Source: Luteolibacter sp. LG18
GTDB taxonomy: Bacteria; Verrucomicrobiota; Verrucomicrobiia; Verrucomicrobiales; Akkermansiaceae
DNA: 64,000 nucleotides
Direction: 5' to 3'
NCBI RefSeq assembly: GCF_036322585.1
Contig: NZ_AP024600.1
Location: 1,488,001 to 1,552,000 of the forward strand
How positions within the stretch are numbered: position 1 is the stretch's first letter; every line of letters begins with the position of its first letter. The position numbers and the translations under genes are program-made. The notes beneath the pieces were generated by a model, which was given only the letters and a program-made list of their open reading frames with translations, was not told the DNA's origin and made no database searches. Below are positions 11,100 to 17,445 of the stretch, piece by piece.

Positions 11100-12188
11100 A
11101 TGAACCTGATTCGTTCCCTAGAACTCCTTTCAGCTCAACGGTTTGAAACACCGGAGATCTTGAAAAAGCTCAACGCTGCCAGCCGCCGTCTGGCGGAGCT
11201 GAAAGGCGTGGTCGAATCCATTCCGAACCGGAACATTCTGATCAACACCCTGGCCATCCAAGAGGCAAAGGACAGTTCCGAGATTGAGAACATCGTCACC
11301 ACCCACGACGAGCTTTTCCAGGACGACCTCAGCGGAGGGAGCCGGTTGGGCCCCGCAGCGAAGGAGGTGCTGCGCTATCGGGAGGCCCTGCGTGCCGGGT
11401 TTGAGAAGGTTCGGGGCGACGGTCTCCTGACCAGCCGCCACATCCTGGAGATCCAGGCGGTCCTCGAGCAAAACCACGCGGGCTTTCGGAAAGTCCCGGG
11501 TACCACGTTGAAAAACAGCGCTGGAGAAGTCGTCTACACGCCCCCCCAGCACCCGGATGAAATCGAGGAACTGATGGCAGGGCTAGAGCGCTTCATCAAC
11601 GAGCCCAACCTTTTCGACGCCGATCCGCTCATCAAGATGGCGCTGATCCACCATCAGTTCGAGAGCATCCATCCGTTCTACGATGGCAATGGACGCACCG
11701 GGCGGATCATCAACGTGCTGTACCTCGTCAAAGAGGGACTGCTTGAGATCCCGGTGCTGTATCTCAGCCGCCATATCGTGCGGACCAAGGCCGACTACTA
11801 CCGGTTGCTCCAAGCCGTGAGAACGGAGGACCGTTGGGAGGAATGGGTCATCTACATGCTCACTGCCGTCGAAAGAACAGCCTCCGAAGCCATCGTCATC
11901 ATCCAGAAGGTCAAAGCCGCCCTTCTCGAGACCAAGCGCCGTATCCGGGATGCCTACAAATTCTACAGCCAGGATCTCATCAACAACCTCTTCAACCACC
12001 CCTACACCAAGATCGAGTTCGTCGAGCGGGATCTAGGCGTCTCCCGCCTCACCGCCACCAACTACCTCAATGAACTCGCCGAGGGCGGCTTCCTCCAGAA
12101 GCAGAAGATCGGACGCTCGAACTACTACGTCAATGTCGTCCTGACCTCCATCCTCACCGGAGAATCCATGCAGAGGCCGGGGGCGTAG
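11100..12188 (+). CDS. Fic-family protein adenylyltransferase with C-terminal winged helix
   Basis: A 362-residue Fic protein that transfers AMP (or another nucleotide part) to hydroxyl side chains of target proteins. Catalytic core HPFYDGNGRTGR at residues 191-202 is complete. The N-terminal part carries SSEIEN at 59-64, which fits the inhibitory [S/T]xxxE[G/N] helix of class II Fic enzymes, so it is probably autoinhibited rather than needing a separate antitoxin. A C-terminal winged-helix region (LGVSRLTATNYLNELAEGGFLQKQKIGRSNYY) suggests it binds DNA, perhaps the palindromes that abut its start. ATG 11100 is used; TTG 11097 lies inside the palindrome. It sits between two copies of the carB 3' end. 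Confidence 0.9.
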   Translation: MNLIRSLELLSAQRFETPEILKKLNAASRRLAELKGVVESIPNRNILINTLAIQEAKDSSEIENIVTTHDELFQDDLSGGSRLGPAAKEVLRYREALRAGFEKVRGDGLLTSRHILEIQAVLEQNHAGFRKVPGTTLKNSAGEVVYTPPQHPDEIEELMAGLERFINEPNLFDADPLIKMALIHHQFESIHPFYDGNGRTGRIINVLYLVKEGLLEIPVLYLSRHIVRTKADYYRLLQAVRTEDRWEEWVIYMLTAVERTASEAIVIIQKVKAALLETKRRIRDAYKFYSQDLINNLFNHPYTKIEFVERDLGVSRLTATNYLNELAEGGFLQKQKIGRSNYYVNVVLTSILTGESMQRPGA

Positions 12189-12195
12189 TCACACC

Positions 12196-12297
12196 CACGC
12201 CACTAACATGGCCGCCGCCGAGGCCTCCGTCGAAGCCATCCGCGCCCTGAAGACCCGCGAGCTCACCGTGAAGAGCATCCAGGAGTACCACGAGTGA
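12196..12297 (+). pseudogene. Second copy of the last 34 codons of carB
   Basis: Encodes exactly the C-terminal 33 residues of carB ([16 protein letters not shown]...SIQEYHE) plus the stop, but has no start or upstream portion. It differs from 10470-10571 at seven positions, and every difference is a synonymous third-base change (for example ACC/ACT, GAA/GAG, AAA/AAG). It is followed, like carB, by a hairpin terminator and a family-A repeat. Confidence 0.9.
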
Positions 12298-12300
12298 AGT

Positions 12301-12340
12301 AGCGCGAGGCTCCCGCCTTGCGTGCTTCTCACGCACACCC
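12301..12340. repeat. Variant of family B arm
   Basis: GTAGCGCGAGGCTCCCGCC and TGCGTGCTTCTCACGCA resemble a family-B arm (GTAGCGCGAAGCTTGGCTTC) with altered core. It lies between the carB fragment and its terminator. Confidence 0.4.
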
Positions 12341-12370
12341 CGAGGACGACGCGTTCATCCCTCCTTCCAA

Positions 12371-12397
12371 AGCCCCCGGCCACCCCGGGGGCTTTTT
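12371..12397 (+). terminator. Copy of the carB terminator
   Basis: AGCCCCCGG-CCACC-CCGGGGGCT followed by TTTTT; the same 9-bp stem as the one at 10646 with one extra loop base. Confidence 0.85.
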
Positions 12398-12403
12398 CGT
12401 TTC

Positions 12404-12429
12404 GTAGCCGCGCTCGTGAGAGCGTGGGC
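12404..12429 (+). repeat. Dispersed repeat family A, copy 4
   Basis: GTGA-loop variant, identical through 26 bp with copy 3 and also sharing the downstream 30 bp, so the carB-end duplication extends through terminator and repeat to about 12462. Confidence 0.85.
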
Positions 12430-12569
12430 GGGGAGGATTCTCCTCCACCCCGGCGCGGCTATCTTCCACGGACTCAAGCAGAAGCGGCACTCTCCTGATC
12501 ACCGAGGAAAAATGCTACTCATAGTCTGTCGAAGCTTCCAGCCGCCTCGGGCATGATGCGGCGATGCGC

Positions 12570-13367
12570 TCACTTCTTCCGAAAGATCTTCGCCCGATGC
12601 TCGGCGAGGAAGGCGGTTTCGGGCAAGGCCGAGTCGGCAGGCAGGATCAAGGGAACCCTTTCGTAAGCACCAAAGTTCTCTGCCACCGTCCTTTGCGACA
12701 GGGCTGCCTTCAGCTTGGGAGAGAGAACCATCCGCAACTCTTCATCGAAGGCGATCAGTCCTTGGTCGAATGCGGCATCGTGGAGGCGGGAGAGGCAGAG
12801 TCCATTGCGGACGTTCAGGCGCTCGCTGGGATGGGTGCCCCACGGAAGGATATGGGAGGCGATGAGCAGCTCACGGATCGCAAGCTGCGTGACCCCGCAC
12901 CTGCCTCCGAAATTGTTCACCACGGAATTCCGGAAGTAATCCTGTCCGCGCCTCTGCTTCACCAGTGCGGTCTTCTCGGTAACCTCATCAAGGGGGCGCT
13001 TGCGGACTTGGAAGCCCTTGCCCGGAACAACCTCCATCGTATCGGTTTCTCTGGCTCCAATGAGTTTGCGCATGGCCTCCTCGCTGGCAGGGGCCGCCTC
13101 GTTGAGGTTCTCGTGGAACTCCTGCCACATGCTGCGGTCGAGGTCACTCGCGCCAGCAAGCCCCTTGATCCCCCGGAGCTTCAGGGCCGGATCGAGGGAG
13201 GCGAGGTTGCAGAGCTTCATGGCCACGCTACCCGGGGTGCGGCCGAGTTTCTGGGCAAGCGCGATGATCACCGGCGTGCGGGCATCCATCTGCCCGAAGG
13301 TGAGCTTGTGGTACAGATTCAGCGCCACAAGCAGCTCGTCGCGCGTCCATCGTTTGCCAGAGGCCAT
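12570..13367 (-). CDS. HNH endonuclease (HNH_2-type, restriction-like)
   Basis: A 265-residue predicted nuclease. An N-terminal helical DNA-binding-like region (WTRDELLVALNLYHKL, LGRTPGSVAMKLCNLASLD) is typical of solitary HNH_2 restriction-like proteins. The catalytic core runs CGVTQLAIRELLIASHILPW (Cys157, His172), then NGLCLSRLHDAAFD (Asn188, His196). No methyltransferase is adjacent, so it is either modification-dependent, mobile-element associated or an orphan. It lies on the minus strand between two family-A repeats. Confidence 0.85.
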   Translation of the reverse strand: MASGKRWTRDELLVALNLYHKLTFGQMDARTPVIIALAQKLGRTPGSVAMKLCNLASLDPALKLRGIKGLAGASDLDRSMWQEFHENLNEAAPASEEAMRKLIGARETDTMEVVPGKGFQVRKRPLDEVTEKTALVKQRRGQDYFRNSVVNNFGGRCGVTQLAIRELLIASHILPWGTHPSERLNVRNGLCLSRLHDAAFDQGLIAFDEELRMVLSPKLKAALSQRTVAENFGAYERVPLILPADSALPETAFLAEHRAKIFRKK

Positions 13368-13442
13368 GTGAGGTAGCGTGACAGGGGACCTGAAAACTTC
13401 CAGCTTGTGTTAGAGCCGCCTCCTGGCCAGGTGATTCTGGCG

Positions 13443-13679
13443 ATGAACGATCGCGTGATTCACTTTTCCCTGCCGGTGGAGGACTTCGGGCAGATGCTGG
13501 ATGGGCTGATTGCCCGGCAGGAGGCGTGGGCGAAGACGGCGGCTTGGCACCGCGGGGAGGTGAACGATCCGTGGTTCCAGATCGAGGAGAGCAAGGACGA
13601 GCGTGAGGCGGAGTGGATCGCGGAGACGTATGCGGGGATCATCAGGGCGTTGCAAGAGCAGGCACGGGGGCAGCGATGA
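13443..13679 (+). CDS. Small protein of unknown function
   Basis: A 78-residue protein (MNDRVIHFSLPVEDFGQMLDGL...), with a strand at the start and two predicted helices. The ATG at 13443 is preferred to the upstream TTG at 13407 because the extra 12 residues are proline-rich and unlike a protein start. It is not recognised. Like the small gene at 10741 it lies next to a family-A repeat and a 34-bp palindrome array. Confidence 0.55.
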   Translation: MNDRVIHFSLPVEDFGQMLDGLIARQEAWAKTAAWHRGEVNDPWFQIEESKDEREAEWIAETYAGIIRALQEQARGQR

Positions 13680-13717
13680 AGGACTGGAGCCTTGGGGGAA
13701 CGGGGCGGATGCACCCC

Positions 13718-13743
13718 GCCCACGCTCTCACGAGCGCGGCTAC
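13718..13743 (-). repeat. Dispersed repeat family A, copy 5
   Basis: GTGA-loop variant in minus orientation, 18 bp before the second palindrome array. Confidence 0.8.
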
Positions 13744-13760
13744 GATGAAGAACGGGGCCG

Positions 13761-13835
13761 ACGTGTATAGAAACCGGGCGTTTTCCACGCAGATCGCGGG
13801 GACGTGTATAAGAAATGGTGTTTTTCTATACACGT
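13761..13835. repeat. Second array of 34-bp palindromes
   Basis: Units 13761-13794 and 13802-13835 with a 7-bp spacer. The second has left arm ACGTGTATAAGAAA and a perfect right arm TTTTCTATACACGT; the first is degenerate on the right. Unit length and 41-bp period equal the array in front of fic. Here it lies beyond the 3' end of a broken Fic-like gene. Confidence 0.8.
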
Positions 13836-13849
13836 CAGGGTTCTCGCAC

Positions 13850-14017
13850 TCAAACGCGTACCAGCTGCATGAGGGGCTCGAAGCGGTAAACGGCAGATTG
13901 ACGGCCCGATGAGGGTCTCACGGTTTGCAGGAGGCCTTCGTCCAGAAGGATGCGGGTGAAGCGGGCGGCAGTGGCGGCGGGAATGCCGCTGTCATTGGTG
14001 AAGCCGCTGTTGCGGAA
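13850..14017 (-). pseudogene. Remnant of a Fic-type C-terminal winged helix
   Basis: The frame encodes FRNSGFTNDSGIPAATAARF followed by TRILLDEGLLQTVRPSSG and VYRFEPLMQLVRV, which reads like the winged-helix tail of Fic proteins (compare the HTH of the intact gene at 11100). No Fic core precedes it. Upstream of about 14017 the DNA turns A/T-rich and the frame becomes meaningless, so the N-terminal part seems to be deleted. The identification as a Fic fragment is inference from the short tail. Confidence 0.45.
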
Positions 14018-14167
14018 GAAAATATTTGAGAAACAAATGAACTTGTTGGCAATAAAATTCAAAAAATGAGAAACAAATGAGGTTGTCGTGCACGCATTAC
14101 CATCAAACCTTCTTGTCTCTCAAAAAAACGATAATGTGATCAACAATCACATTTGACCCTCGAAAGT
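14018..14167. other. A/T-rich junction with direct and inverted repeats
   Basis: About 150 bp much richer in A/T than everything around it. It contains the 13-bp direct repeat GAGAAACAAATGA at 14028-14040 and 14068-14080 (40-bp period), a heptameric A-run, and the perfect palindrome AATGTGAT-CAACA-ATCACATT (14133-14153). It separates the Fic remnant from the replication module and looks like an element boundary or insertion scar. Confidence 0.55.
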
Positions 14168-15175
14168 TTACGCCAAAAGGAATGGCAGCCTCAACCACAG
14201 CACCTCCCCCACTCTCCCCGTTTTGTGGTGCTTGTGGCCGGGGAGCCGGCACGGGTGGGCGGGTTGGGCGATGAGGCCCGCATCGAGGCCGAGGAGGGGG
14301 GCGTGGTCTTTCAGGGAGGCGAGGACGGGTGGAGGCGGGGTGTCGAACCAGGCGTGGAGGCTTTTGCCGCCGGTGTGGAGGATGGCGGCGAGGGTGAGGC
14401 CCATTTCCCGCCGCAGGAACCGGATGATGGCGAGGGAGTGGTGGAGGTGCGCCTCGTGCTCGGCCGGGGTGACGGGGTGGATGCCATCGAGGCCGTCGAA
14501 ATCGAGGACGGTGTAGGGGCTGGATACGACGTTCGCCGTAGTTCGGGAGACGGTGCCGGGGGCCCAGTGGGCGGGGGTGGTCATGGGGCCTATCCGGAGA
14601 GGAGGTTCATGATCGGGGGCAGCGCACCATTCGGCGCAGGTGCGCCAGCGGGGGGCGTGACGGGGGCCGCTTTCGTGGACTTCGCCGGTCCAAAGCAGGG
14701 CGTGGGACGGGAAGAGGGTTTTGAGAAAATGGCGGGGATCGTGGAGGACGAGGGGGCCATCGGGGCGCTGGGGGGAGTCTTCCCAGGCGTCGTAGGGGTC
14801 CCAGGCGTGGCGGGCGAGGAGGGCTGCCCGCGAAGACGTAAGACTGGAAGAAGTAAGAGGTAAGACGGGGGAAGAAGAGGAAGAGGGGATGGGGGGACGT
14901 GGGCGGGAAGTGCGGGAGGTATGGAGGTGGCCGGTGGGGAGGCGGGATTCGTGGGAATCGCGGGGCGGGCGGGGTTCATGGACTCCGGCGAGGGCGTGGA
15001 TGCGCTGGCGGTGGGCGGCATCGCCGGGGCGGGCGGCGCAGGCGAACTTGCCATCGGGGAAGATGACGAGGTGGTTGCCGGTGCGGTCGCCCTGGTCCTC
15101 GGCGCAGGCGGGACAGCGGGCGTGGGTTTTGTTTCCGCGGTGACGGAGTTTTTCGAGACGGGTGGGGTCGAGCAT
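14168..15175 (-). CDS. Zinc-finger / AEP-like primase of a mobile element
   Basis: A 335-residue protein. The N-terminal zinc site CPACAEDQGDRTGNHLVIF...FACAARPGDAAH (Cys21, Cys24, His35, Cys46) is the kind found in phage and plasmid primases. A low-complexity Pro/Ser linker (about 75-115) follows. The C-terminal half has VLDFDG (225-228) and TGGKSLHAWF (268-277), which fit the metal-binding acidic pair and nucleotide-binding strand of archaeo-eukaryotic-type primases. It would prime replication of the element with the helicase encoded 573 bp upstream. No Shine-Dalgarno is visible at ATG 15175, which directly abuts a family-D repeat. The linker itself resembles a translated repeat. Confidence 0.65.
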   Translation of the reverse strand: MLDPTRLEKLRHRGNKTHARCPACAEDQGDRTGNHLVIFPDGKFACAARPGDAAHRQRIHALAGVHEPRPPRDSHESRLPTGHLHTSRTSRPRPPIPSSSSSPVLPLTSSSLTSSRAALLARHAWDPYDAWEDSPQRPDGPLVLHDPRHFLKTLFPSHALLWTGEVHESGPRHAPRWRTCAEWCAAPDHEPPLRIGPMTTPAHWAPGTVSRTTANVVSSPYTVLDFDGLDGIHPVTPAEHEAHLHHSLAIIRFLRREMGLTLAAILHTGGKSLHAWFDTPPPPVLASLKDHAPLLGLDAGLIAQPAHPCRLPGHKHHKTGRVGEVLWLRLPFLLA

Positions 15176-15182
15176 GGGAGAA

Positions 15183-15220
15183 GACGGAAGACTTGAAGAC
15201 GCAAGAAGGAAGAGAAGAGG
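15183..15220 (+). repeat. Dispersed repeat family D, copy 1
   Basis: Purine-rich 38-bp repeat beginning GACGGAAGACTTGAAGACGC and ending GGAAGAGAAGAGG. Other copies at 17115 and 17970. Confidence 0.85.
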
Positions 15221-15240
15221 GAGAGGGCCGGGAGAGGACT

Positions 15241-15284
15241 TGTCCTGTTTGTTCGCGAGCCTAGGGGAATGGACAAACAGGACA
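15241..15284 (+). repeat. 44-bp oriented repeat, left copy
   Basis: Twelve-bp perfect terminal inverted arms TGTCCTGTTTGT/ACAAACAGGACA flank an asymmetric 20-bp core containing CCTAGG. Identical, in opposite orientation, to 15693-15736. Confidence 0.95.
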
Positions 15285-15313
15285 GCGCATCGAGGGGCGC
15301 GGTGGAGGCTTCT

Positions 15314-15428
15314 GAAGGAGTTGAGCCTTGCCCTTCGGACCATGCCAGTTAGCGGCTTCGCCGGAATTAGCCCGTCGCTATCGCTCCTGCCGCATTCAGG
15401 CGAGGAGGGTCTTCCCCGGGGGCGGAGG
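15314..15428 (+). repeat. Dispersed repeat family C, copy 1, interrupted
   Basis: GAAGGAGTTGAGCC (15314-15327) and TTCAGGCGAGGAGGGTCTTC (from 15395) are parts of one family-C unit split by about 66 bp of unrelated sequence. Confidence 0.7.
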
Positions 15429-15625
15429 CTGGTGGGCGGTCCCGTGGGGAAGCGGTGTGCGGAATGTCCTTCCAAGGGAGGAACGACGCACAAAGAGAAT
15501 CGATAGGACGGAGCGTGGGCAGATAGAGGGAGATCGCATTCTCTCTTCTTACTCTCTCTCCTTCTGTTCACGCTCGTTCGCCCAAGACCTCCCGTGCGTC
15601 GTTTACAACGATCGAAGATCTTTCG

Positions 15626-15674
15626 GACTCCGCCTCCCGGGAAGACCTTCCTCGCCTGAAGGCTCAACTCCTTC
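15626..15674 (-). repeat. Dispersed repeat family C, copy 2
   Basis: Uninterrupted 49-bp unit in minus orientation: GAAGGAGTTGAGCCTTCAGG at its start, CCCGGGAGGCGGAGTC at its end (read on the minus strand). Confidence 0.85.
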
Positions 15675-15692
15675 ACAGGCGTCCCCCGCGTT

Positions 15693-15736
15693 TGTCCTGT
15701 TTGTCCATTCCCCTAGGCTCGCGAACAAACAGGACA
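15693..15736 (-). repeat. 44-bp oriented repeat, right copy
   Basis: Exact reverse complement of 15241-15284 across all 44 bp; 408 bp lie between the two copies. It ends 12 bp before the helicase stop codon region. Confidence 0.95.
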
Positions 15737-15748
15737 GATCCCCACGGG

Positions 15749-16813
15749 TCACGGTTTCCAAGTCAGGCGGCCCTCGCTGTCCTCAATGATGTGTTCCGGG
15801 TGTTCCTTGAGAACGCTGTAAGCACGGCTGCGGGAACACAGGTCATGGGAGCAGAGGCGGTTGACCGCCTGAGTGCGCGTTTCAAAACGCATGCCGGAGA
15901 GGGCTTTGGAGAGCGCCTGCAACGGGATGCCCCGTCCTTTCACGTCCTCTCCGGCCAGGAACCCGTCCATGTCGAACTCGGGGTAGGGGGTGAAGAGTCC
16001 ATCGCGGCGGTGCCAGGCGCTCGGCGGGCCTTCCTTGCCGTCGTTGTTCTTGCAGCAGGTGAGGACGACGGTGTCGTCGGCGGTGGCATTGCTGGCGGGC
16101 TCGAGGGCGAAGACGCAGCGGGCGGCACTGCCGATCTGGTAGCTGCCGGCGAGCTCGTGGAGGAGATCGCGGCCGACCTTGCGGGTGGACTCGCTGCTTT
16201 TCTTCCGCATGTGGTGGAGGATGAGCAGGGCGGGTTTTTCGCAGGGGTCCTCGGGGAGGCAGGAGAAGACGGCATCGAGCGCGGCGCGGTAGTCGGTCTG
16301 CTTGTCGCCATCGGTGGCGCGGTTCCAGGGATCGAGGACGACGAGGGCGGGCCGGATCTGGGCGATGCGCTCGCGGAGGCGGACGCGGAAGGTGAGGTCG
16401 TGGAAGGCGAGGCCGTGCGGGGGTGGCGGGGTGATGCGGACCCAGTCATCGAGGTCCACGCCATCCGGGCGCTGGAGCAGCGGGGTGAGCTCGGACTTGA
16501 GGCGGTAGGGGCCGTTCTCGCACTGGACGATGAGGGTGCGGAAGCGGGCGTGGACGGGGTGGCCGAACCAGGGGGTGCCGGTGGCCCCGGCGATGGCCAG
16601 GGCGACGGCGGCACGGCTTTTCCCGACGCCGGGCCAGCCGCCGAGGACGGTGAGGCCGCCGCGGGTGAGGTGGCAATCGCCCATCAGGATGAAGTCGCGC
16701 GGCGGCTGGAAGTTGGCGAAGTCCGAGGGCCGCCAGATCGGGATCACGTCATCGAGGCGGAACATTTCCGCGGCGGCCTCGCGGAAGGAGGGGGTCTCCA
16801 GGACGGTTTTCAA
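15749..16813 (-). CDS. RecA-fold (RepA/AAA_25-type) replicative helicase
   Basis: A 354-residue ATPase of the kind found as hexameric helicases in plasmids and integrated elements. Walker A GGWPGVGKS at 58-66, Walker B PALVVLDPWNRAT, then LLILHHMRKKS carrying the sensor histidines, as in RepA-type proteins. A C-terminal winged-helix-like part (LCSHDLCSRSRAYSVLKEHP) follows. The start is a TTG whose bases overlap the stop codon of the HTH gene (ATTGA), preceded at 6 nt by a perfect AAGGAGGTG, so the two genes are translationally coupled. The next Met (19 residues in) would cut into the protein without any SD. It is part of a replication module with the primase at 14168. Confidence 0.85.
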   Translation of the reverse strand: MKTVLETPSFREAAAEMFRLDDVIPIWRPSDFANFQPPRDFILMGDCHLTRGGLTVLGGWPGVGKSRAAVALAIAGATGTPWFGHPVHARFRTLIVQCENGPYRLKSELTPLLQRPDGVDLDDWVRITPPPPHGLAFHDLTFRVRLRERIAQIRPALVVLDPWNRATDGDKQTDYRAALDAVFSCLPEDPCEKPALLILHHMRKKSSESTRKVGRDLLHELAGSYQIGSAARCVFALEPASNATADDTVVLTCCKNNDGKEGPPSAWHRRDGLFTPYPEFDMDGFLAGEDVKGRGIPLQALSKALSGMRFETRTQAVNRLCSHDLCSRSRAYSVLKEHPEHIIEDSEGRLTWKP

Positions 16814-17049
16814 TGGGCACCTCCTTGCTCCGGTTTCACCGCGCGGCCGGTGCTGGCCTCGATGAAGGCCTCGAGATCGGCGCGGCGGAAACGGATCGCC
16901 GCGCCGAAACGGACCACCGGGATCTCCCCGGCGTGCACGAGATTGGAAAACTGGCGCGGCGAGAGCCGCAGGTAGGCAGCGGCCTCCCGGCGGGTGCAAA
17001 GCGGTGCGGTGTCTTTGTTTTGGTGATGGTGTGATACATCTGGATTCAT
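16810..17049 (-). CDS. Excisionase-like helix-turn-helix protein
   Basis: A 79-residue DNA-binding protein of the HTH_17 / excisionase type: TRREAAAYLRLSPRQFSNLVHAGEIPVVRFGAAIRFRRADLEAF is the full winged-helix core. Such proteins act as recombination directionality factors or as regulators of mobile-element genes. It is the first gene of the minus-strand module; its stop overlaps the helicase start. No integrase is present nearby, so a regulator or copy-control role is also possible. Start at ATG 17049 (MNPDVSHHHQNKD). Confidence 0.85.
   Translation of the reverse strand: MNPDVSHHHQNKDTAPLCTRREAAAYLRLSPRQFSNLVHAGEIPVVRFGAAIRFRRADLEAFIEASTGRAVKPEQGGAH
16818..16826 (-). promoter_or_regulatory. 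Strong Shine-Dalgarno deciding the TTG start of the helicase
   Basis: AAGGAGGTG on the minus strand, inside the end of the HTH gene, 4-6 nt before TTG 16813. It is one of the best ribosome-binding sites in the window. Confidence 0.8.
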
Positions 17050-17114
17050 ATCGCCGCGAGGATGGGTGGACGCGGTCGGGGGCGGCGAGTGAACAGATGG
17101 CCAACCCTCCGGAA

Positions 17115-17152
17115 GACGGAAGACTGGAAGACGCAAGAAGGAAGAGAAGAGG
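17115..17152 (+). repeat. Dispersed repeat family D, copy 2
   Basis: GACGGAAGACTGGAAGACGC then AAGAAGGAAGAGAAGAGG; one base different from copy 1. Confidence 0.85.
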
Positions 17153-17208
17153 GGGTGGTCGCACGGTTCCGAAGCAGGGCGGATCGCCAACGCGCGGCGG
17201 CAGGAAAC

Positions 17209-17315
17209 GTAGCGCGAAGCTTGGCTTCGCGTGCAGGTGACGGCCCTACACGGAAAAGGGCATCCCCGGTTCCCATCGAGCTCTCCGCCACACGCGAAGC
17301 CAAGCTTCGCGCTAC
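17209..17315. repeat. 107-bp inverted-repeat element family B, copy 1
   Basis: Outer arms begin GTAGCGCGAAGCTTGGCTTC and end with its reverse complement; the inner 55 bp contain GAAAAGGGC-TCCCCG. Same length as copy 2 at 21632. No ORF. It looks like a REPIN/MITE-type element. Confidence 0.9.
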
Positions 17316-17347
17316 CTCGCGGCCCGGACAGGGAAGGCGGCTCCCCG

Positions 17348-17396
17348 GACTCCGCCCCCCGGAAGACCTTTCTCGCCTAAAGGCTCAACTCCTGCC
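17348..17396 (-). repeat. Dispersed repeat family C, copy 3
   Basis: Minus-orientation family-C unit (GGAGTTGAGCCTTTAGGCGA in its minus-strand sense), 32 bp after the family-B element. Confidence 0.8.
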
Positions 17397-17445
17397 GGAA
17401 ACGGAGATTTCTTCCAAGGAACCGCCGCGCGGAGTGTCATCCCGG

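Larger units (their letters stand above)
15176..15748. other. 573-bp intergenic region of the replication module, candidate origin
   Basis: No gene is supported. The region contains a family-D repeat (15183), two inverted 44-bp repeats (15241 and 15693), and two facing family-C repeats (15314 and 15626), so it is almost perfectly symmetric and could fold into a large cruciform. Its place between helicase and primase makes an origin or recombination region plausible; this is inference. Confidence 0.5.
17050..17445. other. 396-bp repeat-filled intergenic region
   Basis: No gene seen. It holds one copy each of families D (17115), B (17209) and C (17348), back to back. Confidence 0.7.
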
